The notes under the pieces: model-generated
Told to the model about the DNA's origin: nothing
The model's database searches: none
Seen by the model: only the letters and a program-made list of their open reading frames with translations
DNA from: Isochrysis galbana
Taxonomy: Eukaryota > Haptophyta > Isochrysidales > Isochrysidaceae
DNA: 64,000 bases
Assembly: GCA_018136815.1 (NCBI GenBank)
Contig: CM030933.1
Span: 1,116,001 to 1,180,000 of the forward strand
Direction: 5' to 3'
Shown here: in pieces, positions 9,775-18,887 of the stretch
How positions within the stretch are numbered: the stretch's first letter is position 1
How the letters are laid out: each line of letters starts with the position of its first letter
Translations under genes and position numbers: made by a program

Positions 9775-11952
9775 ATGCTCGACTCGGAGCTCTTCTCGCA
9801 CTTTGGCCTACCGCCCGAAAGGACGCAGCGGACGCTAGCGCAGCCGGGTAGGACGGTCGATGCCGACGATCTTACACGGCGTCTCTGCCTTGCCGTCGAC
9901 TCGGGGCACGCCTCACTAGTCAGGCTGCTGCTCGATGCGGGTGCAGATGTCGATCGGCCCAACACGCGTGGCATCACACCGCTGTACGCGGCCGCTCGCT
10001 CGGGCAGACTCCTGGTGATCGACACGCTGTTGGATGCGGGTGCCTCCACCAGCGCCATCTGTCAGGGTGACGGCCGGTCTCCGCTGCACGGCGCGGCGCA
10101 CTCAGGCGAGACAGAGGCGGCGGCAAGGCTGCTTGAAGTCAAGGCAGACGTTACTCAGCGAAGTTCATCGGGCGCCACGCCTCTGCACATAGCCTGCTCG
10201 CGCGGACGGGTAGAGGTCGTCCGACTACTCTTAGATGCTAGTGCACCGATCGACGCGAGCTGCGTAGACAGCCGTGGGTGCACACCACTCCATATTGCTG
10301 TAGAATGCAGGCACGTGGAAGTTGCTCGAATGCTTGTGCTTGCAGGGGCTGACGTCAACGCCGGCGCCACCTCTCAATTGGGCCCACCCCTGGTCCTTGC
10401 ATGCATAGCCAAGGCGCGGAAGCTCAGGGCCCCGGCCTGTGCCCGCACCTCTACACAGCATGGCTCTGCACCTGTCTCTGGTCGCTCCGGGGCCGAAGGA
10501 GATGCCAGTGCTCAACTCAGCTACAGGGCCGAGGTATCTTCTTGCAAGGAGAGTCAGGCCGACGTAAACTCCGGAGACAACGCACTTGAGGTCGTGCAAC
10601 TACTGCTCTCGCATGGGGCTGAAACCGACCTCGCCGTGGAAGGAACCGGGCTGCTTGAGCTTGTGGAGTCCAGGGGTGCCTCGGCGGACGTCTGTGCTCT
10701 CATTCGAGCCACTCGTGATGAGGCACGCCGGCGTGACATGGAGGCCAAGACGGCGGCGGCTGACCGCGTCGCTGCCCTGCTCTTGGCCGAAGAGGCAGCT
10801 GAACAGCGGCGTGCACTTGAGTGCAGTATTCGCCGACGGGAAGCAGCCTCAGCGCAACAGCAACAGCGGGAACAACGGCACAGGCAGAGGGGAGTCACGG
10901 GGGCTGGGGAGTCTCGTCCCGAACATGAGGAACTGGGGCAGACCACAGTTGTGGCTTCCATGGCAAAGTGCCCTGAAATCCTCGGCAGCAGTAGTCGCGA
11001 TCTTCAATTGACGGCAAGGACCAAACAGCAGGGGCATATTGACCACCTCGGCAGTGACAGGAAGACATCCCCTCGCCCCTGCACCTCTTCTCCACCCTTT
11101 CCATTAGACTCATCTCCACCGAGGTCAGGGCCATCGCTTCAGCGCGTGCACGGCGCGTGGCTTCCTCGCGGAACGGCCTCGAAGTGCGCAGGCGAGCTCG
11201 AAACGCACAGCTTGCCTGGCTCATCAATTTGCGATCAGGAACCTAGCCGGCCGTCTTCTCCAAGTGGGATAGCTCAAAATTTTGTTGCACAGTTCGAGCC
11301 AAATGGCATGTGCTCTGCACATCACAATGAGCCAACGCATCCAGATTTGGCCGATGCGGTCGACGTCATGTCCTCAAGTCATATCTCACAACTGGACATT
11401 TCACCTGATTTCGCGATGAATTCAGGCTGTCCACCATGTGTCGAGATGGCGGGGAGGCAATGTACAGAACCCATGGGTAATTGTAGCGTTAGGCGGAATT
11501 CACCCGTCGGTCAACAGTTGCATGCCGACACAAGATTGACCCAGAGGACCTTGTGTAACGGTGATTTTCAATACCCGCAAACTAATGTGAATCAGCTGAG
11601 CGATTTGCTTGCCAACACACATTCCCTTGAACAACGTGTGCGCAGCTTGGCGACGTCAGCCGGGGCGTTGCGTACAACGTTGAATGCTTCACAGACGGAG
11701 GTGGCGTTTCTCCGCCGTGCACTTGCAATGGCTCGAGGTGAACCAAGTGCTTTGGTCAGCGCGAGCTTGGAAGAGCTCGAGCAATTAGAGGCACAGGCTA
11801 TAAGTACCCTGAATGTCATATTGCCGTTGATCCAGCAGAGGCGACGCGAATCAATGTGTGGTGATAGGGTGGCACAATCTGGTCAAAATGCGTACCCACC
11901 GAACGAAAGCACGTTCACCGACTGGGAGTGGAATGGGGGCGAGCGGAGATGA
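9775..11952 (+). CDS. ankyrin-repeat protein with coiled-coil segments
   Basis: Single exon, 725 residues. Five ankyrin repeats occupy about residues 34-200, each with the (T/S)PLHxAAxxG...LLLDAGA pattern: LVRLLLDAGADVD, TPLYAAARSG, SPLHGAAHSG, TPLHIACSRG and TPLHIAVECR. A sixth partial repeat (VVQLLLSHGAETD, about 272-286) is separated by a roughly 65-residue low-complexity insertion. Residues 312-372 are rich in Arg, Glu, Ala and Gln and look like a charged coiled coil. The centre is disordered, Ser/Pro-rich. Residues near 620-700 (SLEQRVRSLATSAGALRTTLNAS) form a second coiled coil. No catalytic domain is visible, so it is a likely scaffold. The first ATG was used because the preceding sequence is a repeat. 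Confidence 0.85.
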   Translation: MLDSELFSHFGLPPERTQRTLAQPGRTVDADDLTRRLCLAVDSGHASLVRLLLDAGADVDRPNTRGITPLYAAARSGRLLVIDTLLDAGASTSAICQGDGRSPLHGAAHSGETEAAARLLEVKADVTQRSSSGATPLHIACSRGRVEVVRLLLDASAPIDASCVDSRGCTPLHIAVECRHVEVARMLVLAGADVNAGATSQLGPPLVLACIAKARKLRAPACARTSTQHGSAPVSGRSGAEGDASAQLSYRAEVSSCKESQADVNSGDNALEVVQLLLSHGAETDLAVEGTGLLELVESRGASADVCALIRATRDEARRRDMEAKTAAADRVAALLLAEEAAEQRRALECSIRRREAASAQQQQREQRHRQRGVTGAGESRPEHEELGQTTVVASMAKCPEILGSSSRDLQLTARTKQQGHIDHLGSDRKTSPRPCTSSPPFPLDSSPPRSGPSLQRVHGAWLPRGTASKCAGELETHSLPGSSICDQEPSRPSSPSGIAQNFVAQFEPNGMCSAHHNEPTHPDLADAVDVMSSSHISQLDISPDFAMNSGCPPCVEMAGRQCTEPMGNCSVRRNSPVGQQLHADTRLTQRTLCNGDFQYPQTNVNQLSDLLANTHSLEQRVRSLATSAGALRTTLNASQTEVAFLRRALAMARGEPSALVSASLEELEQLEAQAISTLNVILPLIQQRRRESMCGDRVAQSGQNAYPPNESTFTDWEWNGGERR

Positions 11953-12800
11953 CAGATCTGGCTGAGTCGAGTGTACACATTTTTCTGTCTTGTGAGCGCC
12001 AGACATATGGGGTAAAGGCAGCGTCGTGCGAAGGTTGGAACAAGAAGACTTCCAAGCACTACGCTCTGTAGCCAGTCCAGCTTGCCGGTCATCCGCTCAC
12101 TCAAGCCCAAGGCCGCCGGGCTGCTACGCAGGACGAAGGGGCGCGGCCCAGGTTGCCAAGCAAGGTGATACCTCCTGGGAATCCCAGGTTGGATTAGCTT
12201 CGACTGCGCTGCGGCAATGAGATGGCCGCGTAAGCGGAGACCGCAGCTCCGCAACTATTGGTAGCAGTGGTGGTGTGGATGGAGCTGTGGATCTTTAGCT
12301 GCCATTGTATGAACATGGGGAGTGGGGAGGGACGAGGAAGGACCGGGGGACATCGGTTGTGGGCCGTGGGTATGGACAGGGGGCGGGGCAGGGCCTGGTG
12401 GGCCGTTCAGAGGGTCGGCACACTGGGGGGCACAACACACGGAAGGATCACGGGGCTGGGAGTCACAAGCATCGGACATCGGGACGGAAGGCGTGGCGGG
12501 AAAAACGTGAGACAATACCGGAGAGAGGCGCGGGAATACTCAAGGGAGTAAACAGGGCGGGGTGGTTGAGAAACAAGGAAGGGGGACCTAGGGGTTGTGC
12601 AGGGAAGCAGGGGGGGTCTCCCCCGCGGCATCGGGGCAGCGCCATCCTCGGGGATACCGAAATGGGGGGATATGCACCCACAATTTAGGGGGCAGACCGT
12701 CGACTCGTCACCCCTCATTTCAGGGACTCCTCCGAGGCGCGAGGCCAACTCGGGCCCAACTTCAATATAAAGTGCAACCTATGAGTTCTTCCGATCGCCT
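11953..12800. other. intergenic region, G-rich, no gene recognised
   Basis: Overlapping frames on both strands are all low-complexity, Gly/Arg- or Pro-rich, and resemble no family. From 12258 to 12700 the plus strand is G-rich. Nothing else stands out. Confidence 0.5.
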
Positions 12801-12944
12801 GAGTACGGACTAAGCGTGGCAAACCACTTCGTCCCACGAGTCAAGGAAACTTCTTTTATGAATCGTGCGGCCTTCGTGTTGGAAGACTTCGGGCAAGTGC
12901 TCTATATATGCCGAACATTCTTCTTTGCTGTAAGGTGTTGTAAA

Positions 12945-13060
12945 AGCACCGTCTTCCTCACGAGGGAAGGCGCGCTTTCACAACCCTTATGGCACAACCC
13001 GCACATCCCTCCCCCCGCGATAAAGGCTCCGTGGGCGAGACTGTGGGAAACGTTACACAC
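12945..13060 (+). pseudogene. LINE-type reverse transcriptase fragment, copy 1
   Basis: The frame reads FLTREGALSQPLWHNPHI followed by PPPAIKAPWARLWETLH. This is closely similar to the longer copy at 22690-23118 and to the C-terminal PLWxNP region of LINE ORF2 proteins. Only about 40 codons are conserved; the flanks are unrelated. Confidence 0.5.
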
Positions 13061-13423
13061 GAGGGAAGACGCGCGCGCACGCACATACACATTGCCTGCA
13101 ACACTCCTCGTTTTGTGAAGTGAACCTACAACCACCGATGCTTGAAGTAGGTCTTGCAGTCTTCGCGGTCGCAGACTCGGTGTGGAGCACGCGTGCGCTC
13201 ACACACTGGGCAAATGGAGAGGTGGTCTTGGAGCTTTGGGCCTCGCATGAGAATCTGCGGTTATCGAGGAACAAGGTCAGGTGTAGATCAGTGGGTCACA
13301 TTTAGAGGGTGCAGATTGTGCAGTCATGCAATCCATAGAGCTGGTAGGCAACCTTCTCGGGGTGCGCATTAGAAAGTAAACACAATGGCAGTCCACACCT
13401 GTGCATTCTGCCGAATGCGCTTC

Positions 13424-13871
13424 CTAGAATATGAAGTGCGCCTTTTCGGAGCAGCCTGGGGCGGAAAGTAGCAGGGTGAGTGCCAAGGGGCTGAAAAGCT
13501 GCATGGCATCGAAGTCTGGAGAACCAGCTCTCAACGCAACGACCGGGTTGCACAGCTCTGGCTTAGTGTGAGAGGCGCCGCACCATGAGTAAAATGTCCA
13601 CGGATAATGGTTCCGTGTCTCTGGAGTCCTCGACCGTTTGTGACTGATCGCTCCACTCACTCCCCAGAGTGCCAGCACCGCCCCATGCCAGCGCCGGCTG
13701 CTGAGAAGGCTGGCCTCCGAGTGGGAACTGCAAGCAGTTCGAGGCGGGAGGTGGGAATGTTCGGCCAAGAGTTGCGTACACTGCTCCCGCTACCGGTAGC
13801 AGCGCGTTCAGCACGCGCGCCTGCGCGGCTCTGAGTGGCGCCAGCATCTCTTGCGGCCCTAAGCCGCGCAC
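13424..13871 (-). CDS. possible small two-exon gene, unrecognised
   Basis: A frame starting at 13871 (MRGLGPQEMLAPLRAAQARVL) shows ordinary amino acid use through an Ala/Leu-rich helix-like start and a Pro/Gly/Gln middle. A second frame, ending with the stop at 13424, has a plausible tail (CNPVVALRAGSPDFDAMQLF). An intron between about 13600 and 13560 could join them (an acceptor candidate is the cag in ctaagccag), but I could not fix the donor. No family is recognised. It may equally be chance coding potential. Confidence 0.25.
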
Positions 13872-13917
13872 ACCGCAAGCGACGAGGGGGAGAAGAGGGC
13901 GAGCGCAGCGGAGGCAG

Positions 13918-14637
13918 TTTTCTTGTAATTTTTACCCTATTTCTACATAAACCAAAAACACAAAGAATAAGCGATAAGCGATAAGCGATTAGTAAGCGAT
14001 AAGCCTAGATGTGAAAAACAGCGGGTGAGGTCTAGAACGACAGTAAAACAGCAGTTTTGGAAATCGAAAACAAAACAGTAAGAAACAATGCAGAAAACAG
14101 TGGGGGCAAATACCGCAAGGGGCCTTCCGCCCCCGCGCGGAAGGATCGCTTGTTGTGACGCCTGCGCCGGCGTTTCCGCTCCTCCGCTGCTCCTCTACGT
14201 CCTAGGTCGCGTTCCGTCAAATATGGGAACGGGTCGATATGAGCCATCAAATGTCCATAGTTTTATTTTACATAAACAGCATAGTATGCCATATACATAT
14301 ACCATATCATATATTATATTCAGAGCATTCGAGCATTCTGCATTCTTCTCGTAACTCGTAACTCGTAACTCGAACTCGTAAACATTTCCATGCTATGGCT
14401 GTAGCTATAGCATGGATGGTTCTAGTTAGCTTCAATGCTTCGCCTTCTTCGCCGCCATCGCGAAATCGAAATCGCCATCCTTTCACTATCACTTTTGACT
14501 TTTGGCGACTGCGACTGCCAGTCGCGACTGCCTCCGTATGGCTTGAGGCATGAAAAGGCGGCGACCTTGTCCTGAGTCCTGAATCCAAAGCCACCCGCCA
14601 CACTTATGACTTATGCTTATGCCATGGAATCCCTCAA
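13918..14637. other. AT-richer intergenic stretch
   Basis: Contains a short run of gcgataa repeats (13970-14005), with gtaactcgtaactcgtaact-type repeats at 14352-14385. No coding potential is seen. Confidence 0.5.
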
Positions 14638-15262
14638 CCTACTTTTATAAGTAGGGGTCAATGGGGGCCTCGCGCCCCCCCCTCTCCATCGCGGACACCC
14701 CCAGGGGTGGGCCCGTACAATCAACCACAGCCCCTGCCCCTTGGCAGGGGCTGGGCAATCATCACATTGGCCCAGACCCCTAGTGGGCGCGGGCCGTGAT
14801 TCGCACTCCCACGCCCTGCGTGGGCCTGCCCTCGAGCTGACCCTCCCCCCCTTCCCTGGTCGCCAGGCAGACAGATGCCTCTGGGCGGCTGGGCGGCTCC
14901 CATGGCCAGCGAGGCAAGCGTGGGAGAGGCAGGGGGGGCCAGGGGCTGAGCCCCAGCCTCCACTGCCCCCTGAGCTGCCCTGGCTGGCCCTCTGGGAGCT
15001 CCCAAAGGCCCTCTGAGAGCAGGCCGTGGCGCGCCGCATGGCGACGCGCCGCAGGGAGAGGGGTGGAGGAGAATGGAGAGAGGGAGAGGGGGGGATTTGC
15101 ACCCCCCCCGATGGAGTGCGGTAAGAAACGGGCCCCGTTTGCGTTAGCAAACGGGCGAAGGGGGGCGGCTGGCGACAGGAGGGGGAGAAGAAGGGAGTGG
15201 CTCAAGACGTCCCTGTGGCAGGTATAGGGGGGCGCAGTCATTTATTTCTTCGAGGACTGCTC
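14638..15262 (-). repeat. family-B SINE-like element, copy B1
   Basis: The reverse complement matches the copy at 34905-35524 almost end to end. The 3' end is cccctacttataaaagtagg and the 5' end lies near gaagaaataaatgactgcgcc. Inside is the hairpin cccgtttgc-taac-gcaaacggg at 15135-15160. It has no useful ORF. No clear target duplication was found. Confidence 0.75.
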
Positions 15263-15639
15263 GCGGCGCGAGCTGTAAGGGCCGTTCCGCTTCTCGACGA
15301 GAGTTCCCCCCCCCCCCCCCCGGTGCTTTTTCCCGGAGAGTCGGCCGGCGTCGACCGGTCCGCCTCAATGGGTTTTCCCTCATTTTAACTTGTGGGGAGT
15401 TAGAATGGGAGCCGGGGGCATGCGAGGGGGGAGATTTGGAGGGGTGCATAGGAGTATGTATCTGTGTCAACAGCACGCGCCAAGGTGTACGGGCAGGTGC
15501 GCTGAGGGCTGTCGTGTTGGTACCGGGCTAGTGGGAGTAGTGGTACTAACGCTCAGTTGTTTTATTTATTTATTTATGCCATGGAATCCTTTTCATTGTC
15601 ATCGTTCAGGTAGACCAAACATCCAACGCTCCCACCTCC

Positions 15640-15750
15640 CACCCGCCAAATACCAAATATCCAGAGATAATAGCTGGTCTTGCCAAAATCAGCCCAAAAT
15701 ATCCAGTAGATATATCCGAATATCCGGATATTTCTGCCAACCCCAATCAA
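15640..15750 (+). repeat. cluster of atatccgg/atatccag motifs
   Basis: Seven or more short repeats of the type aaatatcca, tatccggatat and aatatccag within 110 bp. Similar clusters are at 28690-28865, 46855-47035 and 52485-52680, suggesting one AT-rich repeat family scattered among GC-rich DNA. Confidence 0.5.
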
Positions 15751-16277
15751 TCGCTACCCCTCTGATACTCCACACTCCACTCGAAAACAAGAGAGGAACC
15801 TACCTCCGCCGCCTTTGTCGCCGGCACGAGCCTCCCCAGGGAGGAAGAAGGCTCGGAAGGCTAAGAACTAAGAAGGAGCGCCGCCGCGCCGCCGTCGGCG
15901 CCGTTACTACTCCTCGAGCTCGTCCTCGACCTCAGAGGACTCGTTAGAGTCGCGTTCCTGTGATCGGTCGACGACCAGCGAATCGGATTCGAGTGATTCT
16001 TCGACGTCCTCGCAAAAACAAAAACGGCGGAAGGCTCTCGCCGCGACAAGCGTGGTCGCGGCGCCAAAAGTGGTAACCGCCGTGAATGGCACGATGGGCG
16101 CTCGTCCATGTTCGCCCCCGAACCCGTGCGGGGACGCTCGCACCGGCGGTGCCGCCATCGCTGAATCGTCCCTGGCCTGACAGAGCGATGAGCGATGCCC
16201 ACCAAATCTTCCCACCAGCGAGGAGAATCGGGAGAATCGGCGCCGCGCTAAGCGCCATGCCGCTCCTCCCGAATGAC

Positions 16278-16415
16278 TCAGGAGTCAGGAGGGCATTCTG
16301 CGCCCCTGGCATAAGGTATGCCAGGAGGATGGGGGTTTCCTTCCCCACGGCAGGGGAGGAGTGGAGAGAGGGGGGGTTCGTCCCCCCCATGGGTGAACCA
16401 ATTATAAACTTAGTT
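16278..16415 (+). repeat. family-A element, 3' fragment
   Basis: Matches the last 140 bp of element A1: caggagggcattctg, then gtgccagg-type palindrome, gcaggggaggagtgg and ending aattataaacttagtt. The 5' part is missing. Upstream, 15900-16175 is a Ser/Thr/Asp-rich open stretch of unknown origin. Confidence 0.7.
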
Positions 16416-16710
16416 ACAGGTTTCCCACTAATATTATAATGCCTTGTGGGTGGCGAGTGGCTACTTTTACTATTGTTATAACGTCCCGGGGCCCATTTTG
16501 GCCACTGTGGATTCCTTACCGCTTTCTATATTCATTGATACGAGCGCGGAATACCTAAACACTAAAGCGGGAGAGAAGATGGGAAAGACAATGCGGCGCG
16601 GCAGAAGTAGTCCTTGCTGCATGGAACCGCCATCAATAGATAAGTGAAGTACGGCGGGAAGCGGAGAGAAGATATGTGCGTGGCATGGCGCACTTCAAGG
16701 CGACCTAGCT

Positions 16711-18426
16711 TCATACGGGATCCGAAAATGCCAACCTTGATACCTCATCTTCAACGTAATTCGCGGTTTCTAGGTCCCAGCCTGCAGCACATAATGAGGA
16801 GATGAATGGCTCATACTCACGTAGTGCGCGCTGGAGCGTCTCAGCCACTACGGTCACCTCGTCCATCCAGGACTCGTCCATAGAGCCAAGACCATCGCCA
16901 GTGCTTCCACCCACCCTAGAGTGCGGACATTGATCGACGCTAGGTGGCGACACAAACTTGCCAGATGAACGGGCTATCTGGCGCTGGATTATTGTAGCGT
17001 GCAACAGCGCCAGCAGGATATCGTTGGGCGATGCGCCGTCGAGAACGAGGACACGAATCTCAGCATTGGGGGGCCAAGCATGCGCAAGATACTTGGACGA
17101 ACCATTCGAACTCCCACCTGCTCCTTTGTCTTTGAGGCGAGAGTCTGGGCGACGATGGCTCGCGCCTTCACCCGAAGACACTGCGATGAGATGATTTGTC
17201 CCCTTCATGGCATGTCTCAAGTGCACTAGGTGATCTTCGGAATGGCACAATTCATCGAGCGAGCACGATCCCAGTACGATACGGGGTAGAGCGTCCACGG
17301 TGGTTACAGGGGGAGCGCGAGGGCCGTCGGTGGCGGTCGACTGCGTCAGGCGTCGTGCAACGTGGCGAAATGGTAGTGGAAGCCAGTGCTGTGTGGCGTT
17401 GGAAAAATCAGCGGGTGTGGGCATGGATCTGTTGTCGAGCTGTGCAGCAATGAGCTCATCTGCTGCGCTACGCGTAAGAATGGGCAACGCAAGCACTCGT
17501 AGGGACGCATGGGTCGCACCCAGCTGTGCGATTGAAAGTGCGAGCACAAGTGGCAGGGCGTCTGCGGGGGATGCGACGAGCGTTGTCGAGAGCCCTAGGC
17601 CGAGAGCTGTGCCCGCGAGCGAGGAGGCGATGGCCTGGGAGCCAGCCTTGCCTGTTATATCCGCCAGGTTCTGCCGTCGTGTGAGCGACTTGTGAAACGA
17701 GGCTCGTGTGGCTGAAGCGGCAAGGCACGCCACGGACTTGCCGAGGTTCGCTGCACTTGCGAGCAAGAGAAACTGTCCGGGAGCCAGCGGCGCAGCCGAC
17801 TCGATGCACCGCGCACCGACTTCGCATCCCGCAGCAACGGCTCGCCACCGCTTTGGGTCCGCATCGAATCGGTCCGAGATAATGGCTGCAGAGAGGACTG
17901 CGGCAACCTGGCCAAGGCCATCCTTGATCACCCAATTCAATGAGGCCGCAAGCGGTGCCGCCGCTGAGCCGCCGATGCCAACGGCGCACAGGAGCGCCTG
18001 CATGGATAACACTCCCCCAGCTGCTCCGATTGCGGTCGATGCCCCCGTCCACGCGCTGTATGCCAGATAGTCCGAGCCGACCGATTCAGGGTAGCCCTTT
18101 GGAAGAAAGTATCCGGTGACGATCTCCGTCATGCGCAGCGCTGCGCCCGCACCGTTCGCCGGCGTCGCGTTGCCGCCATGCCCTGAGGATGGAAGTGCTC
18201 TCGCGACCAGCCGGCCGCCGTTGCCGCACACATACTCGAGCCCCGCGCGCCGCGTGGCGAAGCGCTGCACGACGCGCGAGCCCATCGGTGGGTGCGATCG
18301 AGACAGCCTAGATGCACCGCGAGCGGACAGCCGACGAGAAAGAACGAAAGGGGGAGGGGGGGAGGGGAGGGAGGGGCGAGAGGGAGAGAGGAGAAGGTCG
18401 GCTCGCGCGACAGCCCACCCCACCAC
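16711..18426 (-). CDS. RUS (root UVB sensitive, DUF647) family protein
   Basis: Single exon, 571 residues at full open length. The conserved DUF647 core lies at about residues 105-330: FLPKGYPESVGSDYLAYSAW, LSMQALLCAVGIG, WVIKDGLGQVAAVL, DADPKRWR, LLLASAANLGKSVACLAASATRA and RRQNLADITGKAGSQ. These match the plant RUS1-RUS6 pattern closely. Family members are plastid or membrane-associated proteins tied to UV-B response, vitamin B6 homeostasis and auxin transport in plants; the molecular activity is not settled. A C-terminal half with no known domain follows. The start is uncertain. Residues 1-47 are Pro/Ser/Arg-rich and lie in low-complexity DNA, and a second Met at 18285 (MGSRVVQRFATRRAG) begins a good organelle-leader-like sequence. 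It is divergent from the xylosyltransferase gene. Confidence 0.85.
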   Translation of the reverse strand: MVGWAVARADLLLSPSRPSLPSPPPPFVLSRRLSARGASRLSRSHPPMGSRVVQRFATRRAGLEYVCGNGGRLVARALPSSGHGGNATPANGAGAALRMTEIVTGYFLPKGYPESVGSDYLAYSAWTGASTAIGAAGGVLSMQALLCAVGIGGSAAAPLAASLNWVIKDGLGQVAAVLSAAIISDRFDADPKRWRAVAAGCEVGARCIESAAPLAPGQFLLLASAANLGKSVACLAASATRASFHKSLTRRQNLADITGKAGSQAIASSLAGTALGLGLSTTLVASPADALPLVLALSIAQLGATHASLRVLALPILTRSAADELIAAQLDNRSMPTPADFSNATQHWLPLPFRHVARRLTQSTATDGPRAPPVTTVDALPRIVLGSCSLDELCHSEDHLVHLRHAMKGTNHLIAVSSGEGASHRRPDSRLKDKGAGGSSNGSSKYLAHAWPPNAEIRVLVLDGASPNDILLALLHATIIQRQIARSSGKFVSPPSVDQCPHSRVGGSTGDGLGSMDESWMDEVTVVAETLQRALREYEPFISSLCAAGWDLETANYVEDEVSRLAFSDPV

Positions 18427-18704
18427 AACCCGTCTCTCCTCCTGTTTTCTTCCTCTCTCGCCCTCTCTTTTGATCCTATGAGTAAGAAGAATACTTTACA
18501 TAGAGAGAGGAGAGTATTGTACGAGTCTAGCTCGAGAGAGAAGGAGTAAAGTACAGGTAGCCCGAGAAAGAGAAATTAGTACTTCTACATTTACATCTCC
18601 TTCTCATCTTCCACTGGAGGAATTGTTGGTGGGTGGGTGGGTGGAGACCGAGATACCTAGCGGAGAGAAACCCTCAAGAAGAGAGAAGAGAGAGAGGAGT
18701 GCAA

Positions 18705-18798
<94 letters not shown>

Positions 18799-18887
18799 AC
18801 CGCTGCGCGCGCGGGAGGAGAGGGGGCCGGGGAGAGGAGAGGGGGGGGCAGCGAGGCGCGAGCGACGGCGGGCGGTGGGCGCGCCGC
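18427..18887. promoter_or_regulatory. shared intergenic region of the divergent RUS and xylosyltransferase genes, with (GA)n
   Basis: The two start codons are 461-603 bp apart, depending on the RUS start. Positions 18709-18797 are a perfect (GA)n tract 90 bp upstream of the xylosyltransferase ATG. G-rich sequence (18820-18850) follows it. No TATA box is evident. Action as a bidirectional promoter is inferred from layout only. Confidence 0.45.

Noticed and set aside
18633..18887. Upstream in-frame extension of the xylosyltransferase
   Set aside because: Arg-Glu repeat from the (GA)n; the ATG at 18888 gives a signal peptide.
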